A stretch of 64,000 bases of DNA, from NCBI GenBank assembly GCA_964651705.1, contig CAZYWZ010000019.1, positions 1 through 64,000 of the forward strand. The letters are read 5' to 3'. Under the pieces are notes generated by a model. It had not been told where the DNA came from. It was given only the letters and a program-made list of their open reading frames with translations, and searched no databases. Numbering within the stretch: position 1 is the first letter of the stretch; every line of letters starts with the position of its first letter. A program made the translations under genes and the position numbers. Positions 42,309 to 51,115 of this stretch are shown piece after piece. This DNA comes from JADLBR01 sp964651705. GTDB lineage: Bacteria; Verrucomicrobiota; Verrucomicrobiia; JADLBR01.

Positions 42309-43982
42309 ATGTCATCCATGCAAGCCCTGCTCGATCGCGAGTCCGCCTCATTCATCGAGGGCGCGATCGTCAAAGGAAAAATCATCGATGTCCGCGACAA
42401 GGAAGTCGTGGTCGACATCGGCTACAAGAGTGAAGGCAGCATCTCGATTTCCGAATTCCCCGACCCCGACACCGTCCACGTCGGCGACGTGGTCGAGGTC
42501 ATGATCGAGCGCCTCGAAGACGACCAGGGATCCGTCGTCATCTCGAAGGAGAAGGCGGACCAGAAACAGAACTGGCAGCGCATCGTGCGCATCCAGGAGG
42601 AGGGCGGCGTCGTCGAGGGCAAGGTCCGCGCCATCGTCAAGGGCGGCCTCATGGTCAACGTCGGCTGCGACGGGTTCCTCCCCGCCTCGCAGATCGACAT
42701 CATCCCCCCGAAAAATCTCGGCCAGTTCCTCGGGCAGACCATCACGGTCAAGATCGTCAAGCTCAACGAGGACCGCAAGAACATCGTGCTCTCGCGCCGC
42801 GAGATCATCGAGGAGGAACGCTCCCGCAAGCGGGCCGAGCTCCTGGGCCGCATCCAGAAGGGCGACACCGTCCGCGGCATGGTCAAGAACATCACCGACT
42901 TCGGCGCCTTCATCGACCTCGACGGGCTCGATGGCCTGCTCCACATCACCGACATGTCGTGGAACCGCCTCAGCCACCCCTCCGAGATGGTCAAGGTCGG
43001 CGAGGAGCTCGAGGTCCTCATCCTGGACATCGACTTCGAGAAGGAGCGCGTCTCCCTCGGCCTGAAGCAGAAGACCGAGAACCCGTGGGAGAAGATCGCC
43101 GAGCGCATCCCCGTGGGCACCCGCCTCAACGGCAAGGTCACCAACCTCCTCCCCTACGGCGCGTTCGTCGAGATCGAGCCCGGGGTCGAGGGCCTCATCC
43201 ATGTCTCGGAGCTGTCGTGGACCAAGCGCGTCGCGCGGCCTTCCGACGTCCTCAAGCAGGGCCAGGAAGTCGAGGTCGCCGTGCTCAACGTCAACCCGAC
43301 CGAGCAGAAGATCTCCCTGAGCCTGCGCCAGCTCGAGCCCAACCCCTGGGACGATGTCCACCTGCGCTTCCCCGTCGATCGCGTGGTCAAGGGCATCGTG
43401 CGAAACCTCACGGCCTATGGCGCGTTCGTCGAGCTCGAGGATGGCATCGATGGCATGATCCACGTCTCGGACATGTCCTGGACCCGCAAGATCAACCACC
43501 CCTCCGACCAGCTCAAGAAGGGGCAGGAGATCGAGGCCAAGGTGCTGGAGATCGACAAGATCAACCAGCGCATCTCCCTGGGCCTCAAGCAGCTCTCGGA
43601 CGACCCGTGGCGCTCGATCGAGGAGCGCTTCAAGATCGGCGACACCGTCACCGGAGTCGTCTCCAAGATCGCCTCGTTCGGCGCGTTCGTTCAGCTCAAG
43701 GAAGACATCGACGGGCTGGTGCACATATCGCAGATCAGCGACGAGCGGGTAGAGAAGGTCAAGGACGCCCTCAAGGTGGGCGACGAGGTCACCGCGAGGG
43801 TCATCAAGGTCGACCGCGCCGAACGGCGCATCGGCCTGTCGATCAAGGCGGCCAACTACACCCTGGAGCAGATCGAGGCCGAGCGACAGGTGCTCGACTC
43901 CATCAAGCCGGGCGAGGATCTGGTCACCATGGGCAGCGCCTTCGACAAGCTTGGGGAGGAGTACCGCCCGGGGCAGAAGTAG
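42309..43982 (+). CDS. rpsA: 30S ribosomal protein S1
   Basis: 557 residues, the length of E. coli S1 (557). Six S1/OB domains are visible. The later ones repeat the pattern GxVxxLxxYGAFVELExGxxGLIHVSELSW with RISLGLKQL ends. Examples are FGAFIDLDGLDGLLHITDMS, YGAFVEIEPGVEGLIHVSEL and YGAFVELEDGIDGMIHVSDM. It binds mRNA on the 30S subunit and helps initiation. The ATG at 42309 has no strong Shine-Dalgarno, as is often so for rpsA. It is followed 40 bp later by tyrS. Confidence 0.97.
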   Translation: MSSMQALLDRESASFIEGAIVKGKIIDVRDKEVVVDIGYKSEGSISISEFPDPDTVHVGDVVEVMIERLEDDQGSVVISKEKADQKQNWQRIVRIQEEGGVVEGKVRAIVKGGLMVNVGCDGFLPASQIDIIPPKNLGQFLGQTITVKIVKLNEDRKNIVLSRREIIEEERSRKRAELLGRIQKGDTVRGMVKNITDFGAFIDLDGLDGLLHITDMSWNRLSHPSEMVKVGEELEVLILDIDFEKERVSLGLKQKTENPWEKIAERIPVGTRLNGKVTNLLPYGAFVEIEPGVEGLIHVSELSWTKRVARPSDVLKQGQEVEVAVLNVNPTEQKISLSLRQLEPNPWDDVHLRFPVDRVVKGIVRNLTAYGAFVELEDGIDGMIHVSDMSWTRKINHPSDQLKKGQEIEAKVLEIDKINQRISLGLKQLSDDPWRSIEERFKIGDTVTGVVSKIASFGAFVQLKEDIDGLVHISQISDERVEKVKDALKVGDEVTARVIKVDRAERRIGLSIKAANYTLEQIEAERQVLDSIKPGEDLVTMGSAFDKLGEEYRPGQK

Positions 43983-44022
43983 CCTGCGGCGGCCTTTGGA
44001 TTGGAGCGGGAATGCCGGGGCC

Positions 44023-45198
44023 ATGGGGCCCCGGCGCGCCCGGCGCATCGTGTCCCCCGAAAAGCAGCTCGAGAATCTCGCGGCGGGCGCCGAGCGGCTC
44101 GTCTCTTCCGAGGAACTCTTGGCCAAACTGCGCCTCGGGCGCCCCTTGCGCGTCAAGCTCGGCTTCGACCCCTCGTCGCCGGACCTCCACCTTGGCCACC
44201 TCGTGGTGCTCGACAAGGTGCGCGAATTTCAGGATCTGGGGCACACCGCCGTCATCATCATCGGTGACTACACCGCGCGCATCGGCGACCCCACCGGCCG
44301 ATCCAAGACCCGCCAACCCCTCGATCCCGACCAGGTCGCCGCCAACGCCAAGACCTACACCGACCAGGTCTTCCGGGTCCTCCTGCCGGAGCGCACCGAG
44401 ATCCGCCGCAACGGGGAGTGGTTCGACGGTTTTTCGTACGCCGACGTCCTCCGCCTCAACGCCGAGATGACCGTGGCCCGCCTCCTCGAGCGGGACGATT
44501 TTCGCAAACGCTATGCCGAGGGCGCCCCGATCACCCTAACCGAATTCCAATATCCCCTCATGCAGGGCCACGACTCGGTCATGGTCCGCTCCGACGTCGA
44601 ACTCGGGGGCAGCGACCAGCTCTTCAACAACCTCGTCGGCCGCGACCTCCAGCGCGCCGCGGGCCAGGAGCCCCAGGTCGTCATGGTCCTGCCCATCCTG
44701 CCCGGACTCGACGGGGTCCAGAAGATGTCGAAATCCCTCGGCAACTACATCGGCCTGACCGAGGGGCCCGATGCGATCTTCGGCAAGGCGATGAGCATCT
44801 CCGATGCCCTCATGGCCCAGTGGTTCCCCATTCTACTCAGACGCCCACTCGATCCCGCCATCCACCCCATGGAGGCCAAGAAGGCCCTGGGTCACGCCCT
44901 CGTCGCCCGCTTCCATGGCGGGCCCGCCGCGGGCGCGGCCCAAGCCGCCTGGGAAAGGCAGTTCTCCCAGGGCCGCGCCCCCGACTCGATGCCCGACTGC
45001 CCCATCGGCGCGGGCAAAAAGCTCTGGGAATTGCTCCGCGACTCCGGTCTCGCCCCGAGCGGGGCCGAGGCCCGCCGCCTCGTCCGCCAGGGTGCCGTCT
45101 CGCTCGACGGCCAGCGCCTCTCCGACGAGAACGAGATCGTCACCCGCGCCGGCGTCCTCAAGTGCGGCAAACGAAAGTTCCTCCGGCTCATTTTTTAA
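44023..45198 (+). CDS. tyrS: Tyrosyl-tRNA synthetase
   Basis: About 391 residues from ATG 44023; a GTG at 44050 (SPEKQLENL) is an equally plausible start. Class I synthetase: HLGH at 56-59 in DLHLGHLVVLDK, tyrosine pocket residues in ELGGSDQLFNNLVGRDLQ, and KMSKS at 234-238. The C-terminal S4 RNA-binding domain covers about 328-390 (EARRLVRQGAVSLDGQRL). KMSKS rather than KFGKT marks the TyrZ-like subtype. Co-directional with rpsA and followed 36 bp later by an epimerase-like gene. Confidence 0.96.
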   Translation: MGPRRARRIVSPEKQLENLAAGAERLVSSEELLAKLRLGRPLRVKLGFDPSSPDLHLGHLVVLDKVREFQDLGHTAVIIIGDYTARIGDPTGRSKTRQPLDPDQVAANAKTYTDQVFRVLLPERTEIRRNGEWFDGFSYADVLRLNAEMTVARLLERDDFRKRYAEGAPITLTEFQYPLMQGHDSVMVRSDVELGGSDQLFNNLVGRDLQRAAGQEPQVVMVLPILPGLDGVQKMSKSLGNYIGLTEGPDAIFGKAMSISDALMAQWFPILLRRPLDPAIHPMEAKKALGHALVARFHGGPAAGAAQAAWERQFSQGRAPDSMPDCPIGAGKKLWELLRDSGLAPSGAEARRLVRQGAVSLDGQRLSDENEIVTRAGVLKCGKRKFLRLIF

Positions 45199-45234
45199 TA
45201 GCGCGCCGTCCGCGCCGCACTATAACTGCCGCCA

Positions 45235-46395
45235 ATGACACCATCCGTCGTTGCAGGCACATCCGCGTGGCGCATCTCCTCTGACTCGGTGGACCTCTGG
45301 ACCACCGAGGTCGGGGGACACCTCGGCCCGGTGACCTTCTTCCTGAAGAATCGGCGCATCCAGCCTTTCGCCATGGCGCCGTGGCAGCGGGAGATCCTGC
45401 CCCGCGAAACGCCGCCAATCCTCCGCGTGCTGCGCGGCGATTTCTTCTGCCTTCCCTTCGGCGGCAACGGCACCCCCTACCGCGGCGAGCGCCACCCCGT
45501 GCACGGCGAGACCGCCAACGAGCGCTGGCAATTCCGCGACCTTCTCGCCGAGGGACCCGCACGCACGCTCCACCTCTCCCTGGACACCGACGAGCGCCCC
45601 GGCCGCGTCGACAAGCGCATCACGCTGATCAACGGCCAGACGGTCATCTACTGCAAACACGTGGTCTCCGGGATGCGCGGCCCCATGAGCTTTGGCCACC
45701 ACGCCATGATCCAATTCCCGGACCGGCCCGAATCCGGCCTCGTCTCCACCAGCCCCTTCCGCTTCGGCCAGGTCCTCCCGGTCCCCTTCGAAGACCCCGC
45801 CCAGGGCGGATACTCCGCGCTGAAGATGGGCGCCGAGTTCCGGTCCCTCCAGAAGGTGCGCACCGCCCACGGCGGCCACACCGACCTATCCCGCTATCCC
45901 TCCCGGCGCGGCTTTGAGGACCTGGTCCTGCTCGCCTCGCGCCCGAGGCGCCTCGCCTGGAACGCCGTCGCCTTCCCTCAGGAGCGCTACGTCTACTTCG
46001 CCCTGCGCGATCCCTCCGTGCTCGCCTCCACCATCCTCTGGATCTCAAACGGTGGCCGGCACTATGCCCCGTGGGATGGCAGGCACGTCAATGTCATGGG
46101 CATCGAGGACGTCACCGCCTATTTCCATCTCGGGCTAGCCGAGTCCGTCGCCAAAAACGACCTCCGGAACCGCGGCGTCCCCACATCGGTCGATCTGGAT
46201 CCGAAACGGCCCCTCGAGGTGAATTACATCATGGGCATCGCGCCCATCCCCGCCGGATTCGACCACGTCGCGGACATCCAACCCGCCAAGGCGGGCGTCA
46301 TCGAGATTCGCTCGCGCTCCGGCGCTGCCGTCCGCACGCAGGTGGATCTCAAATTCCTCCGCAGCGGCTCCCACGCCCCAAGCCGCAAGGCCTGA
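45235..46395 (+). CDS. Putative galactose mutarotase-like (aldose epimerase superfamily) protein
   Basis: 386 residues, no signal peptide. The sequence is beta-rich, with FGGNGTPYRGERHPVHGETANERW, split as FGGNGTPYRGERHP and VHGETANERW, at about 82-105. The latter recalls the His/Arg sugar pocket of the galactose mutarotase-like fold. YCKHVVSGMRGPMSFGHHAM and DLVLLASRPRRLAWNAVAFP form further conserved-looking strands. The family assignment is moderate and no reaction is claimed. It starts 36 bp after tyrS and probably shares its transcript. Confidence 0.5.
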   Translation: MTPSVVAGTSAWRISSDSVDLWTTEVGGHLGPVTFFLKNRRIQPFAMAPWQREILPRETPPILRVLRGDFFCLPFGGNGTPYRGERHPVHGETANERWQFRDLLAEGPARTLHLSLDTDERPGRVDKRITLINGQTVIYCKHVVSGMRGPMSFGHHAMIQFPDRPESGLVSTSPFRFGQVLPVPFEDPAQGGYSALKMGAEFRSLQKVRTAHGGHTDLSRYPSRRGFEDLVLLASRPRRLAWNAVAFPQERYVYFALRDPSVLASTILWISNGGRHYAPWDGRHVNVMGIEDVTAYFHLGLAESVAKNDLRNRGVPTSVDLDPKRPLEVNYIMGIAPIPAGFDHVADIQPAKAGVIEIRSRSGAAVRTQVDLKFLRSGSHAPSRKA

Positions 46396-46670
46396 ATTTT
46401 CAAACCGCGGATAGCACGAATAACGTAGATAATTCCATATAATTGAGGCGCTTGCGCATCCCGGTAGCCGCCGAGAGCCTGTCCGCCCGCTTGACGGGTC
46501 AGGAGGAGGCCCATTTCATTATGGACTGCGGTGGCAGAGCGCAGCACCGACACCGCTTTAGCGCCCGGCGGAGCCGGAACCCACGCGCCAGGGCCGAAGC
46601 CCGCGCTCTGCGCGGTTCCAAAGCGGTGTCGACATTTGGCCGACGCCGGATTCTGTCACCGCGGCCCGCC
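46396..46670. other. 275-bp gap with repeat E and a far-spaced inverted repeat
   Basis: Only repeat family E copy 3 (46521-46635) and flanking AT-rich DNA are seen between the convergent epimerase-like and adenosyltransferase genes. No gene recognised. Confidence 0.45.
46521..46635 (+). repeat. Repeat family E, copy 3, bounded by a 12-bp inverted repeat
   Basis: ATGGACTGCGGTGGCAGAG starts the copy. CGACACCGCTTT (46548-46559) is the exact reverse complement of AAAGCGGTGTCG (46620-46631), 60 bp further on, so the element can fold as a long stem-loop. It lies between convergent genes. Confidence 0.6.
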
Positions 46671-47222
46671 TCAGACTAACTGCGGCACCCGCCCGGAGAG
46701 ATCCTCCGTGAGACGCGCGCAGAGCCAGAGCAAATCCGAGAGCCGATTCAGGTAACGCGCGACCCAAGGATTCAGCTGGCGCACGTCCTCCCCCAGGCGC
46801 AACACGTCCCTCTCCGCGCGGCGACAGACCGTCCGGGCCATGTGCAACGCCGCGGACATCGGCGTCGCGCCGGGAATGTCCCAATCCTCGCACCTCGCAC
46901 CCCGTGCCTCCAGCTGCACCACTGATCGGTCCAGGCGCCTCACCATCGCCTCGTCCACAAACTTGAATCCCTTTTCCGCGTACCGCTGCCGATCCTCCAC
47001 CCGCACCGCCAGTTCCCCCATGACAAGGACTAGCTCCTTCTGCACGCGGAACAGCTCCTCCGATGTCCATCGGTCCTCGCGATAGGATCGCGCCAGCCCC
47101 AGCGCCGCGCTCAGCTCATCAATTGCCCCGTACGCCTCGATCCGCGCATCCGTCTTGGGCACGCGGTGCCCAAACATCAATCCCGTGGTGCCGTCGTCTC
47201 CGGTCCGTGTTGCTATCGACAT
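46671..47222 (-). CDS. Cob(I)alamin adenosyltransferase (PduO type)
   Basis: 183 residues of the MMAB/PduO family. The N-terminal ATP motif TRTGDDGTTGLMFG is present, with the following helix EAYGAIDELSAALGLA and the conserved CRRAERDVLRLGED near the cobalamin-ATP site. It converts cob(I)alamin to adenosylcobalamin in the cytosol. It is divergent from a peptidase gene with 63 bp between starts. No cobalamin riboswitch or other B12 gene is adjacent. Length is normal for the family. Confidence 0.93.
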   Translation of the reverse strand: MSIATRTGDDGTTGLMFGHRVPKTDARIEAYGAIDELSAALGLARSYREDRWTSEELFRVQKELVLVMGELAVRVEDRQRYAEKGFKFVDEAMVRRLDRSVVQLEARGARCEDWDIPGATPMSAALHMARTVCRRAERDVLRLGEDVRQLNPWVARYLNRLSDLLWLCARLTEDLSGRVPQLV

Positions 47223-47285
47223 GCCGTTAGGCTACCAGCCCATCCGGGCTTTGAGAAGCCTCGGAAATCTGTACGATTCTGCCCG

Positions 47286-48413
47286 ATGGCAAGCCGAAAA
47301 CCCGCCGAGGTCCTCTACGCCGCCAGCGAGCACTGCGCGGACATGCTATACGCCACCCGGATGTCCGTGCCCGATCCCTTCCTTTGGGCCAGAATCCGCG
47401 GGCGCACCTACGCGATCTTCTCCGATCTCGAACTGGACCGGGCGCGAAGAGAGGCCCGGGTCCATTCCGTGGTCCCTCTCTCGTCCCTCGAGCGCAGGGC
47501 CTCCCCACGAATGGCCCGCCGGCCCCCCGCCGCTGACTGGATCGCCCGCTTTTTGCGCGATCACCGCGCCCCCGCCATCCGCGTGCCCCGCGATTTTCCC
47601 CTCGGCCTCGCCACGGACCTTCGCCGCCGCGGCATCGCCGTCCGCGCCGCCCGAGGCCCATTCTTCCCCGCCAGGATCAGCAAGACCCCGGCGGAGATCG
47701 CCGCCATCCGCGCCGCCCAACGACTCGCCGAATCCGCCATGGCCCGAGCCGAGGAAATCCTCCGCGCCGCTCGCCCGGGCCGCGATCGCCGCCTGCTGCT
47801 CGGTCGCCGCAGGCTGACCTCGGAGTTCCTCCAGTCGGAAATAGCCGTCTGCCTCGCCCGCTTCGGAGCCACCGCCCCCCACACCATCGTGGCCGGCGGC
47901 AATCAGGCCTGCGACCCACACGAGGTCGGTCGCGGCCCACTCCCCGCACACCTCCCCATCATCGTCGACATCTTTCCCCGCGTCTCCCGCACCGGTTACT
48001 GGGGCGACATCACCCGCACCTTCGTGCGCGGAACCCCGACCCCTGCCGCATCACGCCTCTACGAAACCGTCCTCGCCGCCCAGGCCCATGCCCTCCATCA
48101 GATCCGCGCCGATGCCAACGGTGCCGCCATCCAAGACACCGTCCGCAAGTTTTTCGATGACCGCGGATTCCTCACCACGGAAAAACGCGGACGCCGCATC
48201 GGGTTCTTCCACGGCCTCGGCCATGGCGTCGGCCTCGAGATACACGAGCCGCCGCGACTGGCCGATGGCCCCCTCCCCAACCGCGCCGTCATTTCCGTCG
48301 AGCCCGGCCTATACTACCCGGGCGTCGGCGGGGTCCGCATCGAGGATCTGGTCGCGGTCACTCCCTCCGGCCACAAGAATCTCACCGCTTACCCGAAGAG
48401 ATTTGCCATATAA
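47286..48413 (+). CDS. M24-family aminopeptidase (Xaa-Pro type)
   Basis: 375 residues from ATG 47286. The N-terminal ~150 residues are a creatinase-like domain. The C-terminal pita-bread domain has the five metal ligands: Asp in IIVDIFPRV and GYWGDITRTF, His in FFHGLGHGVGLEIHE, Glu in VISVEPGLYYPG and GVRIEDLVAV. It should cleave N-terminal residues before proline, but the exact specificity is not certain. No signal peptide. Divergent from the adenosyltransferase gene. Confidence 0.9.
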   Translation: MASRKPAEVLYAASEHCADMLYATRMSVPDPFLWARIRGRTYAIFSDLELDRARREARVHSVVPLSSLERRASPRMARRPPAADWIARFLRDHRAPAIRVPRDFPLGLATDLRRRGIAVRAARGPFFPARISKTPAEIAAIRAAQRLAESAMARAEEILRAARPGRDRRLLLGRRRLTSEFLQSEIAVCLARFGATAPHTIVAGGNQACDPHEVGRGPLPAHLPIIVDIFPRVSRTGYWGDITRTFVRGTPTPAASRLYETVLAAQAHALHQIRADANGAAIQDTVRKFFDDRGFLTTEKRGRRIGFFHGLGHGVGLEIHEPPRLADGPLPNRAVISVEPGLYYPGVGGVRIEDLVAVTPSGHKNLTAYPKRFAI

Positions 48414-48519
48414 AACAAACCGCACTCCCGGGCCGAGCTACGACCCACCCCCAACGCATCGTTCCTAGAAGGACCGCGCCGCTCGAATGTCACGCCATCA
48501 CCCCTCCCGGGGCGGCGGC

Positions 48520-48717
48520 CTACTGGATCTGGGAGCCGATCAAGGCACCGACGCCGGCGCCCGCAGCGCCACCGATCAGCGCGCCGGTGCCACCGCCCGC
48601 CGCACCGCCGATCGCCGCCCCACCCAGCGCGCCGCCAACGGCGCCCTTTTCGGTATTCGAGCATCCCACGACGGCCAAACCCATCGCCGCAACCAACAAC
48701 ATCATCAGCTTCTTCAT
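48520..48717 (-). CDS. Small glycine-zipper lipoprotein
   Basis: 65 residues. A lipoprotein signal ends in the lipobox AVVGC (Cys19), so it should be attached to a membrane. The mature part is almost all glycine and alanine in a GxxxG zipper pattern (GALGGAAIGGAAGGGTGALI), as in OsmB/SlyB-type proteins. GGAGG lies 12 bases before the ATG. Likely an envelope or stress-related lipoprotein. It is 92 bp downstream of the Tyr-rich small protein and may be co-transcribed. Confidence 0.8.
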   Translation of the reverse strand: MKKLMMLLVAAMGLAVVGCSNTEKGAVGGALGGAAIGGAAGGGTGALIGGAAGAGVGALIGSQIQ

Positions 48718-48809
48718 AATCCCGTTTTTCCTCCGGTGCGGAAACCTTGCCTATCTATCTGGCGCGCGCAATCCGAATTTTTCGTGAATGTGTTGCGCCC
48801 CGGCCGGCG

Positions 48810-49082
48810 TCATCGGCACCTGCGACCATGCGGCACGTATACCACCGGGGGCCGATAGCAATGGCTGTAGGGGCGATGGTAATAATGGCTCCGGTACGAC
48901 GGCCGATAGCAATACGTCCGCGACGGGTACACCACCACCGGGCTCCGGTAGTACCCGCTATACGAAGGGCGATAATACGACCTCCCGCACGAGTTGTATC
49001 CCAGCGAGACGCTGATCCCGCCAGCCACCGCACCCGCGCCTAGCGCCCCGAACACCGCCAAGATTGCCAACGTCTTTCTCAT
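48810..49082 (-). CDS. Small secreted Tyr/Arg/Pro-rich protein, function unknown
   Basis: 90 residues from ATG 49082, with strong Shine-Dalgarno AGGAGGT. An N-terminal hydrophobic signal (MRKTLAILAVFGALGAGAVA) is followed by a low-complexity tail of repeated YRP and YRS units (SYYRPSYSGYYRSPVVVYP, CYRPSYRSHYYHRPYSHCYR). Tyr, Arg, Pro, Ser and His dominate; four cysteines are spread through it. It has no recognised domain. It may be a surface or matrix protein that cross-links through tyrosine or stacks with glycans. The small glycine-zipper lipoprotein follows. Confidence 0.7.
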   Translation of the reverse strand: MRKTLAILAVFGALGAGAVAGGISVSLGYNSCGRSYYRPSYSGYYRSPVVVYPSRTYCYRPSYRSHYYHRPYSHCYRPPVVYVPHGRRCR

Positions 49083-49175
49083 CTCTGACCTCCTGTCGTT
49101 CCGCGTGTTCAGACGCGCCCACCTCCCCAGCGATTCAAACATTTGTCAGACTCGTGCCCGCGTGCGCGGCAGCCT

Positions 49176-49300
49176 ATCCCCCGGCCGAAGGGCGAAGGCC
49201 CTTCGCCACTCGGTCCCGTCCCGGTAGCGAAGCCGCTTCCGGCTTCGGCGCATCCCCCCGGCCGAAGGGCGAAGGCCCTTCGCCACGTTGCAGTCACGCC
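49176..49300. repeat. Repeat family C, two units
   Basis: CCGAAGGGCGAAGGCCCTTCGCCAC occurs at about 49182 and 49262 (given here in short; core GCGAAGGCCCTTCGC is self-complementary). A GTAGCGAAGCCGCTTCCGGCTTCGG unit, also hairpin-forming, lies between them. The 228-bp gap between the Tyr-rich gene and ybaB contains no gene. Confidence 0.65.
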
Positions 49301-49310
49301 GTACTTCAGG

Positions 49311-49625
49311 CTACAGCCCCAGCCCCGGAATCCCGCCCAGCTTCGACGTGATCGAGCCGAGCCTCTGCTGCGAGAATTCCTTTCCCGCGGCGAGGGCCGC
49401 GTTGGCCGCGGTCAGGACGAGGTCCTCGATCATCGAGGCATCGCCATCCTTGATCGCCTCCGGCGAGATCTGGACGGACAGCAGTTGCCCATCCCCGCTG
49501 GCGCGGACCACGACGGCGCCACCGCCGCTCGTGCCCTCGAACTCCTTGCCTGCGATCTCCTCCTGGGCCTTCTGCATGTCGGCCTGCATCTGCTGGGCCT
49601 GCTTGAGCATCTTCGCAAAGTTCAT
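49311..49625 (-). CDS. ybaB: YbaB/EbfC nucleoid-associated DNA-binding protein
   Basis: 104 residues, the usual length. The N-terminal helix MNFAKMLKQAQQMQADMQKAQEE, split as MNFAKMLKQAQQMQ and ADMQKAQEE, is the family hallmark. The beta sheet GGGAVVVRASGDGQLLSVQI and the EDLVLTAANAAL helix follow. It forms dimers and binds DNA. CAGGAGGAAGG precedes the ATG. The start overlaps the dnaX stop by 4 bases (ATGA), the common dnaX-ybaB pair found in many bacteria. Confidence 0.95.
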   Translation of the reverse strand: MNFAKMLKQAQQMQADMQKAQEEIAGKEFEGTSGGGAVVVRASGDGQLLSVQISPEAIKDGDASMIEDLVLTAANAALAAGKEFSQQRLGSITSKLGGIPGLGL

Positions 49626-51031
49626 GCTTCCTTCCTCCTGCCGCGGATCTCCTTCAACTTCGCGCCGAATCGCTCGCGCGCCACCCGGATCTCCGGATCG
49701 TTCTTGAATTCCTCCTCGCTGATCTGGAGCGGCCGTGGTTCGGTCGCCGCGGCGGCCGCCACCGGCGGCGCCGCCGCCGGCGCCTCGACGGTCGCTGCCG
49801 CCCGCGCGGGGGCCGCGACCGGAACCCCGGCTCCCGCGGGGACCGCCGAGCGGCCCTCGGGATCCAGGAGCGCGATCACGTCGCCCAACTCCACCTCGCG
49901 CGGCACCTCGCACGCCGATGCGATCGCCACCTCCAGCTGGATCTTTGGGGACAGCGCCGCCCGAACCCGCGGTTCCGCCTCCGAGAGCATCTCCACCATG
50001 CGCAACAGCTTCGACGCGGACAGGAGCCCCTTTTGCGCCTCGAACGCCTCCCGCTGGTCCTGCGCCAACTCCCGATCGAGCACCGCGGGGGCCTTCTGAT
50101 AAATCAGCAGCGCGCGCAGGTGCGCCAGGCAGTCCCCCAAGACCCGCGCCAGATCCTTCCCCTGCGCCTCCAGCCCAGAAACCTCGCGCCACGCCTCCGC
50201 CGCATCCCCGCGCAGCAGGCACCCCGCGATTGACGCGATCACCCGCTGCGGAGGCAGCCCGAACACCAGAAGCACGTCCTCCTCCGTGATCCGCTTGCCG
50301 CAAAACGCGATCAGCTGATCGAACGACGACTGCGCGTCGCGCATGCCCCCGTCGGCGAAACGCGCCAGCGCCTCCAGCGCCCCCGCCTCGACATCCACCC
50401 CCTCCTTGCCCGCGATCATCTCGAGCTGCCGCACGATCAGCGCGTTCGGGATCCGGCGGAGGTCGAACCTCTGGCACCGCGACAGGATCGTCGGCAGCAC
50501 CTTCTGCACCTCCGTCGTCGCGAATATGAACTTCACGTGGTCGGGTGGCTCCTCGAGGGTCTTGAGCAGCGCGTTGAAGGCCGCGGGGGTCAGCATGTGG
50601 ACCTCGTCGATGACGTAGATCTTGAACCGGCACCGCTGCGGCATGTAGCGCACGTCATCGCGCAACTCGCGCACCTGCTCGACCCCATTGTTGCTGGCGC
50701 CGTCGATCTCCCTCACGTCCAGGCACCGGCCCTCCGCGATCTCGACGCAGACCGGATCATCGGGATCGTAGTCCGCCCTCGGCCCGCCCGGACAGTTCAG
50801 CGCCATCGCCATGATCCTCGCCGTCGACGTCTTCCCGATGCCCCGCGGGCCCACGAAGAGATACGCGTGCGCGATCCGGTCCTGCGCGATCGCGTTGCGC
50901 AGGGTGCGCACCACGTGGTCCTGCCCGACCAGCCCGGCGAAGGTCCGGGGCCGATACTTGCGCGCCAGCACCTGATAGTGCCCGGGCCCACCGCCGCCCA
51001 CCGCCGCGCCAGAAGCCTCCAACAGATCCAT
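49622..51031 (-). CDS. dnaX: DNA polymerase III subunit gamma/tau
   Basis: 469 residues. AAA+ clamp loader: Walker A GPRGIGKT (61-68), Walker B with DEVH (142-145), and sensor SRC in ILSRCQRF. A Pro/Ala-rich tail follows the collar domain. The usual zinc site, C-x8-C-x2-C-x2-C after Walker A, is not conserved: Cys80, Cys95 and Cys103 have the wrong spacing, and one ligand is missing. It is divergent from valS across 84 bp and overlaps ybaB. The shortened tail suggests a small tau form. Confidence 0.95.
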   Translation of the reverse strand: MDLLEASGAAVGGGGPGHYQVLARKYRPRTFAGLVGQDHVVRTLRNAIAQDRIAHAYLFVGPRGIGKTSTARIMAMALNCPGGPRADYDPDDPVCVEIAEGRCLDVREIDGASNNGVEQVRELRDDVRYMPQRCRFKIYVIDEVHMLTPAAFNALLKTLEEPPDHVKFIFATTEVQKVLPTILSRCQRFDLRRIPNALIVRQLEMIAGKEGVDVEAGALEALARFADGGMRDAQSSFDQLIAFCGKRITEEDVLLVFGLPPQRVIASIAGCLLRGDAAEAWREVSGLEAQGKDLARVLGDCLAHLRALLIYQKAPAVLDRELAQDQREAFEAQKGLLSASKLLRMVEMLSEAEPRVRAALSPKIQLEVAIASACEVPREVELGDVIALLDPEGRSAVPAGAGVPVAAPARAAATVEAPAAAPPVAAAAATEPRPLQISEEEFKNDPEIRVARERFGAKLKEIRGRRKEA

Positions 51032-51115
51032 GCGGCCACACCCTAACGGACGGCACCGAAAACTCCAGAGGAGATCTCGCTTTACGCCCCCGGACGAATC
51101 TGCGAATCAGTCCTG

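Noticed and set aside
42348..44216. Minus-strand open frame of over 600 codons under rpsA
   Set aside because: rpsA is unmistakable and the antisense frame is a compositional artefact.
47223..47285. Possible cobalamin riboswitch before the adenosyltransferase gene
   Set aside because: Only 63 bp separate the divergent starts, too short for a cobalamin riboswitch, and no B12-box-like sequence is seen.
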